Source of the DNA: Bacteroidota bacterium
GTDB lineage: Bacteria; Bacteroidota; Ignavibacteria; Kapaibacteriales; UBA961
Assembly (NCBI GenBank): GCA_018266765.1
Contig: JAFDZU010000050.1
Coordinates: forward strand, 1 to 32,146
Length of the DNA: 32,146 nucleotides
Reading direction: 5' to 3'
Below are positions 25,363 to 32,146 of the stretch, piece by piece. The stretch's first letter is position 1; every line of letters begins with the position of its first letter. The notes below the pieces were generated by a model. It had not been told where the DNA came from, did no database searches, and was given only the letters and a program-made list of their open reading frames with translations. The position numbers were made by a program, and so were the translations under genes.

Positions 25363-25588
25363 AAATACCTTATTGAAATTAAACATGGTTGGAACAAAAA
25401 TTTTCTTAATCACTCTTATAATTGTAAAAATAAGCATTATGATTGGTTTAGGCATATTTATTTCTGTGAATTATTTTTTCTAATTGAAAATAAAAAGAGT
25501 CACTACCGAGGTACAAAAACAGAGCTGAATTCAATAGAATAAAACATTTCTAAATGTCAAGTAATCATTCTATAGTACAATTTATCCG

Positions 25589-25596
25589 TATTTTTG
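25589..25596 (+). promoter_or_regulatory. Candidate -7 element for the oxidoreductase-SDR operon
   Basis: TATTTTTG matches TAnnTTTG and lies 39 bases before the ATG at 25636. No TTTG is found 19-21 bases upstream. The divergent interval 25363-25635 holds no gene; this octamer is the only promoter-like signal I see for the + strand, and none is clear for the minus-strand T9SS gene. Confidence 0.35.
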
Positions 25597-25635
25597 TAGG
25601 TACACAATAAAAATCATCAGCCAATAATTCAAACT

Positions 25636-26910
25636 ATGAATACTAATAAAACTGACGAAAAATCACAATTACAACCTACTAACAATTTTAGTGAAGCATT
25701 CTTTACTTCCTATTTCAAAGATGGTAAGTATATCACATTTTATGGTGATAATCATCCTTATTATGCGGGAAGTGTGGTTAAAGCAATGGCAAGCGCAAAA
25801 CATGGGTACAAGAAAATAGCTGAACTTTTTGAAAATGAAATTTCCTTAGCAGAAACAGAAATTCATACTACAACCTCAGTTAAAGAAAACAATGAAGAAC
25901 TGAATGCTTTTTTTGGAATGCTCGAAAGCAATTTTAGAGCGGAAGTAGTAGCTGTAGAACCGCTTACCGAAACAATAATTGAAGTTATTGTACATGCTCC
26001 GTATGCCGCTCGTAAATTCCAGCCGGGAGAATTTTATCGTTTACAAAATTACGAATCAGATGCAGTAACTATCAATGGAATAAAACTCACAATGGAAGGT
26101 CTTGCCATGACAGGTGCCTGGACTGACCCCGAAAAAGGTTTACTTTCGATGATAGTTCTTGAAGTAGGTGCATCTTCCCGTTTAATGCGACTTTTAAAAC
26201 CAGGTCAACGCGTGGTAGTAATGGGGCCAACTGGAACACCAACCCATATTCCTTACAATGAGAATGTATTACTCGCCGGAGGCGGATTAGGAAATGCTGT
26301 GTTATTTTCAATAAGTAAAGCACTTAAAGCAAACGGGTGTAATGTAATTTATTTTGCGGGCTATAAACGAGGTGAAGACCTTTACAAACGAGAAGAAATC
26401 GAAAATGCAACGGATAAAGTAATTTGGAGTACCGATAGCGGTGCAATTATCACCCCCAGTCGTCCACAAGATATTCATATTCGCGGAAATATTATCGAAG
26501 CAATGATAAAGTATCAAAACGATGAAGCGGGTGAAAAGATTGTTCCATTTGAATCAGTAAAACGAATCATTGCAATCGGTAGCGATGGAATGATGAAAGC
26601 AGTTAAAGATGCACGGCATACAACTTTAAAGCCATTTTTGCGGGAGCATATTGCAATTGGTTCCATCAATTCTCCAATGCAATGTATGATGAAGGAAATT
26701 TGTGCTCAATGTTTGCAAAAACATGTTAATCCTCTTACAGGTGAAGAAACTACACCTGTTTTTAGTTGCTTTAATCAAGATCAAGAGCTTGACTCGGTTG
26801 ATTTTACGAATCTGAGAGCACGACTTCGAGTAAATTCTGTATTAGAAAAACTCGGGAATTCATGGCTTACCTATCTAATAGGTTATGAAGGAGTTACTAC
26901 AAATGAGTAA
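25636..26910 (+). CDS. FAD/NAD(P)-binding reductase with Fe-S motif, PyrK/NfnA/SudB-like
   Basis: The 424-residue protein resembles the electron-transfer subunits PyrK, NfnA and sulfide dehydrogenase SudB. Residues about 100-205 form the FAD beta-barrel (RKFQPGEFYRLQ, GLLSMIVLEVGASSRLM, GQRVVVMGPTGTP). Residues about 208-345 are the NAD(P) Rossmann part, with VLLAGGGLGNAVLFSI and IIAIGSDGMM. Cysteines 350, 356, 359 and 378 (C-X5-C-X2-C-X18-C) correspond to the [2Fe-2S] site of PyrK, with slightly different spacing. The first 90 residues (ITFYGDNHPYYAGSVVKAMA) match no standard PyrK and may be the remnant or partner interface of a larger fused oxidoreductase; that is from memory and uncertain. 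It likely passes electrons between NAD(P)H and a partner protein not seen here. The SDR gene overlaps its 3' end by 8 bases. Confidence 0.78.
   Translation: MNTNKTDEKSQLQPTNNFSEAFFTSYFKDGKYITFYGDNHPYYAGSVVKAMASAKHGYKKIAELFENEISLAETEIHTTTSVKENNEELNAFFGMLESNFRAEVVAVEPLTETIIEVIVHAPYAARKFQPGEFYRLQNYESDAVTINGIKLTMEGLAMTGAWTDPEKGLLSMIVLEVGASSRLMRLLKPGQRVVVMGPTGTPTHIPYNENVLLAGGGLGNAVLFSISKALKANGCNVIYFAGYKRGEDLYKREEIENATDKVIWSTDSGAIITPSRPQDIHIRGNIIEAMIKYQNDEAGEKIVPFESVKRIIAIGSDGMMKAVKDARHTTLKPFLREHIAIGSINSPMQCMMKEICAQCLQKHVNPLTGEETTPVFSCFNQDQELDSVDFTNLRARLRVNSVLEKLGNSWLTYLIGYEGVTTNE
26888..26893 (+). promoter_or_regulatory. Ribosome binding site AAGGAG fixing the SDR start
   Basis: AAGGAG lies inside the end of the upstream oxidoreductase gene, nine bases before ATG 26903. 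It overlaps an earlier in-frame ATG at 26885, which has no such site. It supports start 26903 and translational coupling. Confidence 0.8.
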
Positions 26911-27595
26911 ATCATCTAAAGTAGTATGGATTACAGGTGCTAACAAAGGTATTGGAGCGGCACTGACAAGTCAAGGAGCAGAACAAAATTTTATCATCGC
27001 GGCAACTTCGCGAAGTAATTCTATAATCACTTCTCAAAATATTCACCCATTTGTTTGTGATGTTAAATCTGCTGAAAGTATCTCCCGTTGTTACGATGAA
27101 ATTATTGATGAATTAGGTAAAGTTGATATTCTCATCAATAATGCAGGTGTTGCAACTTTTTCAACTCTTTGGGAAACTTCGCTCGGAGAAGCAGATGCAA
27201 TGCTCAATACAAATCTCCGTGGAATGTGGTTTTGTACTAAAACAGTTTTACCCGATATGATAAATCAAAAAAGTGGTATAATAGTAAATATTCAATCAGT
27301 TGCGGCAGTCAAAACTTTTACAAATTGTTCGCTCTATGCTGCTACAAAAGCTGGTGCTCTTGCTATGAGCCGTTCGCTAAGAGAAGAAGTGCGGGAATAT
27401 GGAATTAAAGTAATTGATATTATTCCCGGGGCTACTGAAACTGATATTTGGGATTCCGACAGTAGAAATGAATTTGGTTCACGAATGATGCAACCCTCTG
27501 AAATTGCAACAATTATATGGCAATCACTCGCAATGAGTAAGGATTCACTTCAATTGGAAGAAATTGTTATTCGCCCGCAATTAGGTGATTTGTAG
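26903..27595 (+). CDS. Short-chain dehydrogenase/reductase
   Basis: The 230-residue protein is a classical SDR. The cofactor motif TGANKGIG is at residues 11-18, NNAG is at 79-82, and the catalytic tetrad is Asn104, Ser132, Tyr145 and Lys149 (YAATK). The PGATETDIW segment shapes the nicotinamide pocket. Substrate cannot be told from sequence; members this short act on sugars, acyl carriers, pteridines or alcohols. TSRS after the second strand, lacking an acidic residue at the end of beta2, fits NADP(H) better than NAD(H). The start at 26903 overlaps the reductase gene by 8 bases, so the two are translationally coupled and probably work on linked redox steps. It converges on the methyltransferase gene at 27632, 36 bases away, with no hairpin between. 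Confidence 0.9.
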   Translation: MSKSSKVVWITGANKGIGAALTSQGAEQNFIIAATSRSNSIITSQNIHPFVCDVKSAESISRCYDEIIDELGKVDILINNAGVATFSTLWETSLGEADAMLNTNLRGMWFCTKTVLPDMINQKSGIIVNIQSVAAVKTFTNCSLYAATKAGALAMSRSLREEVREYGIKVIDIIPGATETDIWDSDSRNEFGSRMMQPSEIATIIWQSLAMSKDSLQLEEIVIRPQLGDL

Positions 27596-27631
27596 CGAGA
27601 TAATGAAAAAATTAGTTAATCTTACCTTACA

Positions 27632-28330
27632 TCACTTCTTCGCCTGAAAATAATACTGTGCGCCGATCGGAACACTTTTAAGCTTTTGTTCGAGTGGTAA
27701 TAAAAATTTTAAGAACTTTGGAAAGAACAAGGTAAATCGCCTCTTTACTTTGGAAAAACCTGACTGACGGAGTATTTTTCCTGTATAAGCGGGATATAAA
27801 AGCACGGCATCAACATCAAAAGGACAGCGATTAATCGTTCGTACTGTCAGAGGGTTATGCGGATTATGCTCGAATATAAATAGAGAACCGTTCTCAGCAA
27901 TAATTTCATGAAGTTGCTCTAAAATCTCCAAATGAAACTTAAACGGGATATGATGGAAAACATTTGCTATAAATATCACATCATATTTTGTCTGCTTTGG
28001 AATTTCTCCACCTTCTTCGAATGTATCAAACTCTACATTCAGTAAATGTGCATTATATTTTCTGGCTAATTTCACAGATTCGACTGAAACATCTATTCCC
28101 ATAATCATTGCATTCGGAAAATATGAACGTAAAAACGGCTCACTTTTACCTATTCCACAACCGAAGTTAAGAATTTTCAATGGTGAATCAGCAACTCCTG
28201 CTTCCTGCAATCTTGCATGAATTTCTTTTACTTTATATTCATCAAAATAAGCGGGGTCATATCCCGAAGGTTTTACATTATCAGCGTGCATTTGCTCATA
28301 TTCAAGAGCATAACGGTCAAATTCTGTCAT
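27632..28330 (-). CDS. Class I SAM-dependent methyltransferase, envelope-glycan cluster
   Basis: The 232-residue protein has motif I ILNFGCGIGKSE (residues about 53-64), an acidic cofactor-binding strand end in MGIDVS, and YDVIFIANVFHHIPF as motif IV. ENGSLFIFEHNPHNPLTVR follows as the motif V region. The C-terminus is basic and hydrophobic (RFTLFFPKFLKFLLPLEQKL), which may touch the membrane. This form (FEHNPHNPLT) is common among methyltransferases next to glycosyltransferase genes that modify sugars or polyprenyl-linked intermediates. It lies 115 bases after the GT2 gene on the same strand; the gap is AT-rich with no terminator. The substrate is not known. Confidence 0.86.
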   Translation of the reverse strand: MTEFDRYALEYEQMHADNVKPSGYDPAYFDEYKVKEIHARLQEAGVADSPLKILNFGCGIGKSEPFLRSYFPNAMIMGIDVSVESVKLARKYNAHLLNVEFDTFEEGGEIPKQTKYDVIFIANVFHHIPFKFHLEILEQLHEIIAENGSLFIFEHNPHNPLTVRTINRCPFDVDAVLLYPAYTGKILRQSGFSKVKRRFTLFFPKFLKFLLPLEQKLKSVPIGAQYYFQAKK

Positions 28331-28445
28331 AGTAATTTTTTATATTTTTAATAAGTACTTAAATTCCTAATGCTTTTATTCAATTGACATCAAGACTAAT
28401 TCCTAATCTATACCTGAACTCACAGAACGAGTAAGTCAAATGGTG

Positions 28446-29396
28446 TTATACGTCTTTCTGATATACATTTTCAATTATATATAGCGGTCTATGCTTCGTT
28501 TCATCATGAACTCTTCCTAAATACTCACCTATCATTCCGAGTGCTATTAACTGAACTCCACCTAAAATCAAAACAATGATAACTATCGAAGCCCATCCCT
28601 GAATGATTGTATCAGTAAATAACTTAACATATATTATTTCTAATGTGTACAAGAACCCGATAAATGCAGTCAAAACTCCAAGATACGAGGCAAGTCGTAA
28701 AGGGACAGCCGAAAACGACGTAATTCCGTCAAAAGCAAACTTTATCATCTTAGAGAGAGTGTATTTTGTTTCACCCGAAAAACGCTCGTGACGTTCGTAC
28801 TCCAAACCCGTTTGAGGGAAACCAATCCAGCTAATCATTCCACGAATAAAACGATGTCGTTCCTTCATCGAAGTCAATACATTCACCACTCGTCGGCTCA
28901 TAATGCGGAAATCTCCGGTATCAACCGGAATATTCACATTTGTAAGCTTCTTTAAAATTCTATAAAATAGTTTCGCTGTAAATAACTTAAAAAATGTTTC
29001 ACCTTCTCGTTTTTTTCGGACTGCATAAACAACATCAAATCCTTCGAGATGCTTGGCATACAAGTCCGCTATCGTCTCCGGCGGATCTTGTAAATCGCCG
29101 TCAATCACAGCAACAGTATCTCCTTTTGCCAAATCAATTCCGGCGGTTATTGTAATTTGGTGTCCATGATTTCGCGATAAATTAATAAGAGAATATCCAA
29201 TATATTCTTCACTAATTTTTTTTAAAATATCGAATGTTCGGTCACTCGAACCGTCATTCACAAATAATACTTCAAATTCTTCACGCTTAACATTGAATCT
29301 TTCCAGAAAAATCTTGCGAACACCTTCCATTCGCTCAAAAAATTGATGAGCAATTCCTTCTTCATTATACATCGGCACGACAACAGATATTTTCAT
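28446..29396 (-). CDS. GT2-family polyprenyl-phosphate glycosyltransferase (GtrB/DPM1-like)
   Basis: The 316-residue protein has the GT-A fold: SVVVPMYNEEG at the N-terminus, VLFVNDGSSDRTFDIL, SRNHGHQITITAGIDLAKGD, and VIDGDLQDPPE with the metal-binding DxD (Asp99, Asp101). DTGDFRIMSRRVV and RHRFIRGMISWIGF form the acceptor half. The C-terminal 85 residues hold two strongly hydrophobic spans (LASYLGVLTAFIGFLYTLEI and ASIVIIVLILGGVQLIALGM), followed by IGEYLGRVHDETKHRPLYI, the ending typical of GtrB, ArnC and YfdH proteins. The family moves glucose or a related sugar from a nucleotide donor to undecaprenyl phosphate on the inner face of the membrane. It sits in a minus-strand glycan group with two GT9 genes upstream. 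A TATTTTTG octamer lies 57 bases upstream. Confidence 0.93.
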   Translation of the reverse strand: MKISVVVPMYNEEGIAHQFFERMEGVRKIFLERFNVKREEFEVLFVNDGSSDRTFDILKKISEEYIGYSLINLSRNHGHQITITAGIDLAKGDTVAVIDGDLQDPPETIADLYAKHLEGFDVVYAVRKKREGETFFKLFTAKLFYRILKKLTNVNIPVDTGDFRIMSRRVVNVLTSMKERHRFIRGMISWIGFPQTGLEYERHERFSGETKYTLSKMIKFAFDGITSFSAVPLRLASYLGVLTAFIGFLYTLEIIYVKLFTDTIIQGWASIVIIVLILGGVQLIALGMIGEYLGRVHDETKHRPLYIIENVYQKDV

Positions 29397-29452
29397 GGCA
29401 ATTACGAAGCGAAATGAATAAATATATTTTTATTTGTGTAAAAAAGTTGTTG

Positions 29453-29460
29453 CAAAAATA
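29453..29460 (-). promoter_or_regulatory. Candidate -7 element upstream of the GT2 gene
   Basis: On the minus strand TATTTTTG (29460-29453) matches TAnnTTTG in the 80-base gap between the GT9 gene and the GT2 gene. A TTTG -33 box is not seen at the expected distance. The site raises the possibility that GT2 has its own transcript besides read-through. Confidence 0.3.
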
Positions 29461-29476
29461 GGATTTTTACGGCGGT

Positions 29477-30406
29477 TTAGAACGGAAATTGCTCAAGTGC
29501 CTTTAGAATTTTATCAGATGAAAGTTGTTGAAGTGTTTTTCCTTCATCAGGTTGAATGACTATTGAATGTGAACTCAGCGGACGAAATCGCTCGAAATTC
29601 CAATCAATATTGGCATAAATTCCAAGCGTAGGAATATCAAATGCAGAAGCAATATGTATTACTGCTGTATCAGGTGAAATAACCATTCTTGCTTTTTTTA
29701 TAAGTGAAACTGTATCCATTATTGACCTAGAAGAGAACAATTGAATTTTCGGATTATTCCCTTTAATTTCTTGAGCCAACAAAGTATCGCTTGGTGTAAA
29801 ATTAAGTACAACCGTTGAATTTATATTTTCTAAAACTTTGCGCCAAGTTTCAGCAGGTAAATACCTACTTTTATCACCTGCTGAAATATTAACGACGATA
29901 GGATTATCTATGCCTGAAAGAAATTTCTCTACAAAATCCTCTGAGTCTTTTGTGGGAAATAATTCGGGAATATTGGTAAATTGCGGAGTGATTCCCATTG
30001 GAATTAAAGCCGTTAGATTAGTTTCTACTCTATGATGATTTTGAGAATTCACTAATGGAATCGGATGTGTAAACACAGAATTTCTTTCATTTTTCCACCC
30101 AATCTTGATTTTTGCATTCGAAAGTTTTGCCAAAATCATACTTTCGCGCGAAAAATGGTCTTTCGGGTCAAGCCAAATGTCATATTTTTCAGCTCGTAGC
30201 CCGAAAATTAGCTTTGCAGTTTGTATTCCTTTTGTATAAATCCACATTTTATGAATATGTGGATTATCCTCAACAATTTGGAAATTTTGCTTTGAACAAA
30301 GAATATCAATTAGAGCATTAGGAAATTTGTGATGAATTTCCCTAAATAGTGGCGTTGTCAGAACCATATCTCCAATTCGTCCGATTTGAACAATGAGAAT
30401 TTTCAT
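29477..30406 (-). CDS. GT9-family glycosyltransferase (heptosyltransferase-like)
   Basis: The 309-residue protein has the GT9/Waa fold: KILIVQIGRIGDMVLTTPLF with the conserved Asp of the GDM motif at the N-terminus, FPNALIDILCSKQN, and the C-terminal donor-binding block ISPDTAVIHIASAFDIPTLG (Asp-Thr and His pair). A central IVVNISAGDKSRYLP matches the NPGA-type loop that holds ADP-heptose phosphates. GT9 enzymes add heptose or related sugars to the lipopolysaccharide core on the cytoplasmic face. It overlaps the preceding GT9 gene by four bases (ATGA at 30403-30406), so the two are coupled. Which heptose position it serves cannot be told. Confidence 0.9.
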   Translation of the reverse strand: MKILIVQIGRIGDMVLTTPLFREIHHKFPNALIDILCSKQNFQIVEDNPHIHKMWIYTKGIQTAKLIFGLRAEKYDIWLDPKDHFSRESMILAKLSNAKIKIGWKNERNSVFTHPIPLVNSQNHHRVETNLTALIPMGITPQFTNIPELFPTKDSEDFVEKFLSGIDNPIVVNISAGDKSRYLPAETWRKVLENINSTVVLNFTPSDTLLAQEIKGNNPKIQLFSSRSIMDTVSLIKKARMVISPDTAVIHIASAFDIPTLGIYANIDWNFERFRPLSSHSIVIQPDEGKTLQQLSSDKILKALEQFPF

Positions 30407-31473
30407 ACTTTTTTCGGTAATTGGGCTAAAAGTTCTTTAATCTCAGTCAAAACAGATTGATGTAAAATCGTCGAAAGCATTGGTTGGCTTGTAGTTACTA
30501 CTCTATGAGGAGAACGATATGGAGTCCATAGCATGTGGTTTTCTACGATGTTTGAATACAAAACCAAACAAGGAATTTTCCATGCGGCTGACAGGTGAAC
30601 GACCGAAGTATCTGGTGTAAATATCACATCACAACTCGAAAGCATTGTCGCAAATTCATCAAAATTACTCGATAACGGAGCATTTCGAAGAGATGTAACC
30701 GTAGAAATTGCATTTAGTTCACCTTGAAATTCTGAAGTTGCAAATCCAATTATTTGAAGTTCATCAGATTGAAGTTTGTGTAGAAGACTGATAAAGTTCT
30801 CACGTCCCCAATATTTCTCCCACCCTGCCGCGATATTTATTCCTAAACGAATCTTGTCTTTTTTACCCAAAGCTATTTCAGCTAATTCCCTGTATTGCTT
30901 AGGAATGATATATTCTAAATCTAAATCTGACGGTTTTGGATAAATCCCAAAAGCATGTAAAAGTGTTGCTGTTCGTTCGACGATATGGGTTGTTGCTTTA
31001 TCGGGTAATGCTACTGAATGTGTATAAATTCCGCTCGTTGTATTTTCCAATCCAACTGAATATTTTACTTTTGAAAAACGAATTATCATTCTGGAAGTGG
31101 TTGAAGGATTATCTATGCAATCTATAATAATATCATAGCGTTCAGCACGAATACGTTTAAGCAGTATAAAAATTTCTATCGGTTTTTTGGTATAAACTAA
31201 CGTTTGACGACAATAGTTCAAAACCGACGATGCAACCGCTTGGTTTTTCGTTCCAAGCAAAATATCTAATTGAGCATTCGGAAAATGATGGCGCAATATC
31301 CTTATGGTTGGAATAGTTATAAGTACATCACCGATTTTATCATGCCTGAGAAATAATATTTTTGTGTTTTCAGGTAGATTATTCAATATTGGCTTAGGTG
31401 ACTGAGAACGATTTTTCCCTCGGAGTAACAGAAGCAGACAGCGACGAAAAAATAATTCAATGGATTTAAACAT
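30403..31473 (-). CDS. GT9-family glycosyltransferase (heptosyltransferase-like)
   Basis: The 356-residue protein begins with a basic, hydrophobic leader (MFKSIELFFRRCLLLLLRG), probably a membrane-associating helix and not a cleaved signal. It then shows the GT9 start ILFLRHDKIGDVLITIPTIR, FPNAQLDILLGTKN, YDIIIDCIDNPS, GINIAAGWEKYWG and the donor-site block FTPDTSVVHLSAAWKIPCLV. It is similar in layout to the next gene and overlaps it by an ATGA, so the pair looks like successive core heptosyltransferases or a duplicated pair with different acceptors. The 185-base interval to trpS (31474-31658) must hold its promoter. TAAATTTG on the minus strand there fits the -7 consensus, but the -33 box is missing. 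Confidence 0.9.
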   Translation of the reverse strand: MFKSIELFFRRCLLLLLRGKNRSQSPKPILNNLPENTKILFLRHDKIGDVLITIPTIRILRHHFPNAQLDILLGTKNQAVASSVLNYCRQTLVYTKKPIEIFILLKRIRAERYDIIIDCIDNPSTTSRMIIRFSKVKYSVGLENTTSGIYTHSVALPDKATTHIVERTATLLHAFGIYPKPSDLDLEYIIPKQYRELAEIALGKKDKIRLGINIAAGWEKYWGRENFISLLHKLQSDELQIIGFATSEFQGELNAISTVTSLRNAPLSSNFDEFATMLSSCDVIFTPDTSVVHLSAAWKIPCLVLYSNIVENHMLWTPYRSPHRVVTTSQPMLSTILHQSVLTEIKELLAQLPKKV

Positions 31474-31646
31474 AGTTAGTTCTATTGCTTGGAATTTATC
31501 AATGATACAAAAGCAAATTTACGGAAATTCATTTACATGACTTTGAAGAATTGGTCTATGAAATGCCCGTTTAGATTCCTTTTTCTTCATCAAGAAAAGT
31601 AAAAATAGTTGTAAATTGCAGAGCAAATAGTTTATAAATATGATGA

Positions 31647-32146
<500 letters not shown>

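Noticed and set aside
25363-25455. Longer N-terminus of the large T9SS gene
   Set aside because: The frame is open, but it would put 31 residues before a complete signal peptide that starts at 25362; cargo of this system needs an accessible signal peptide.

Overview
The window is about 32 kb of AT-rich bacterial chromosome. It most likely comes from the Bacteroidota/Chlorobiota (FCB) group. Supporting signs are four large secreted proteins that end in Por/type IX secretion (T9SS) sorting-type domains, an OmpA protein with thrombospondin type-3 calcium repeats, and TTTG-N20-TAnnTTTG promoters. Shine-Dalgarno-like GGAG or AGGAG sites before several ribosomal protein genes suggest a lineage outside the classical Bacteroidia, for example an Ignavibacteria- or Kapabacteria-like one; that placement is inference. 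I see no phage, insertion sequence, CRISPR array or rRNA.

Layout. Bases 1-7435 hold surface and secreted functions on the + strand: the 3' end of an OmpA-like peptidoglycan-binding protein, a methyltransferase, a kelch/glycine-rich T9SS protein and two Asp-box beta-propeller T9SS proteins. nadD follows. Then come a tRNA-Ser(GCU) on the minus strand and the information-processing block rplM-rpsI-rpsB-tsf-pyrH-frr, then trmO. A convergent minus-strand block (13853-21445) contains pdxH, a GAF/PAS/HisKA_2 histidine kinase split by a one-base frameshift, and a 1499-residue REC-(PAS)9-HisKA-HATPase kinase. A 1240-residue Asp-box/GEVEDY T9SS protein lies behind pdxH on the same strand. On the + strand, a PyrK/NfnA-like flavin/Fe-S reductase overlaps a short-chain dehydrogenase. 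A minus-strand envelope-glycan group follows (methyltransferase, GT2 glycosyltransferase, two overlapping GT9 heptosyltransferase-like genes). The window ends inside trpS.

The most notable item is the sensor operon. The third PAS domain of the 1499-residue kinase is a canonical LOV blue-light domain. It has the photoactive cysteine in GRNCKFLQ and the flavin-contacting Asn/Asn/Gln residues at exactly the spacing of plant LOV2. The neighbouring GAF/PAS kinase is interrupted at a run of seven A residues whose reading phase (A AAA AAA) also suits -1 ribosomal slippage. The natural working model is a two-kinase phosphorelay: the upstream HisKA_2 kinase may phosphorylate the N-terminal receiver of the LOV kinase. 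The other structured signal is a nested three-stem RNA between rpsI and rpsB, probably an S2 autoregulatory leader. It precedes an rpsB gene with an unusual disordered C-terminal tail of about 100 residues.
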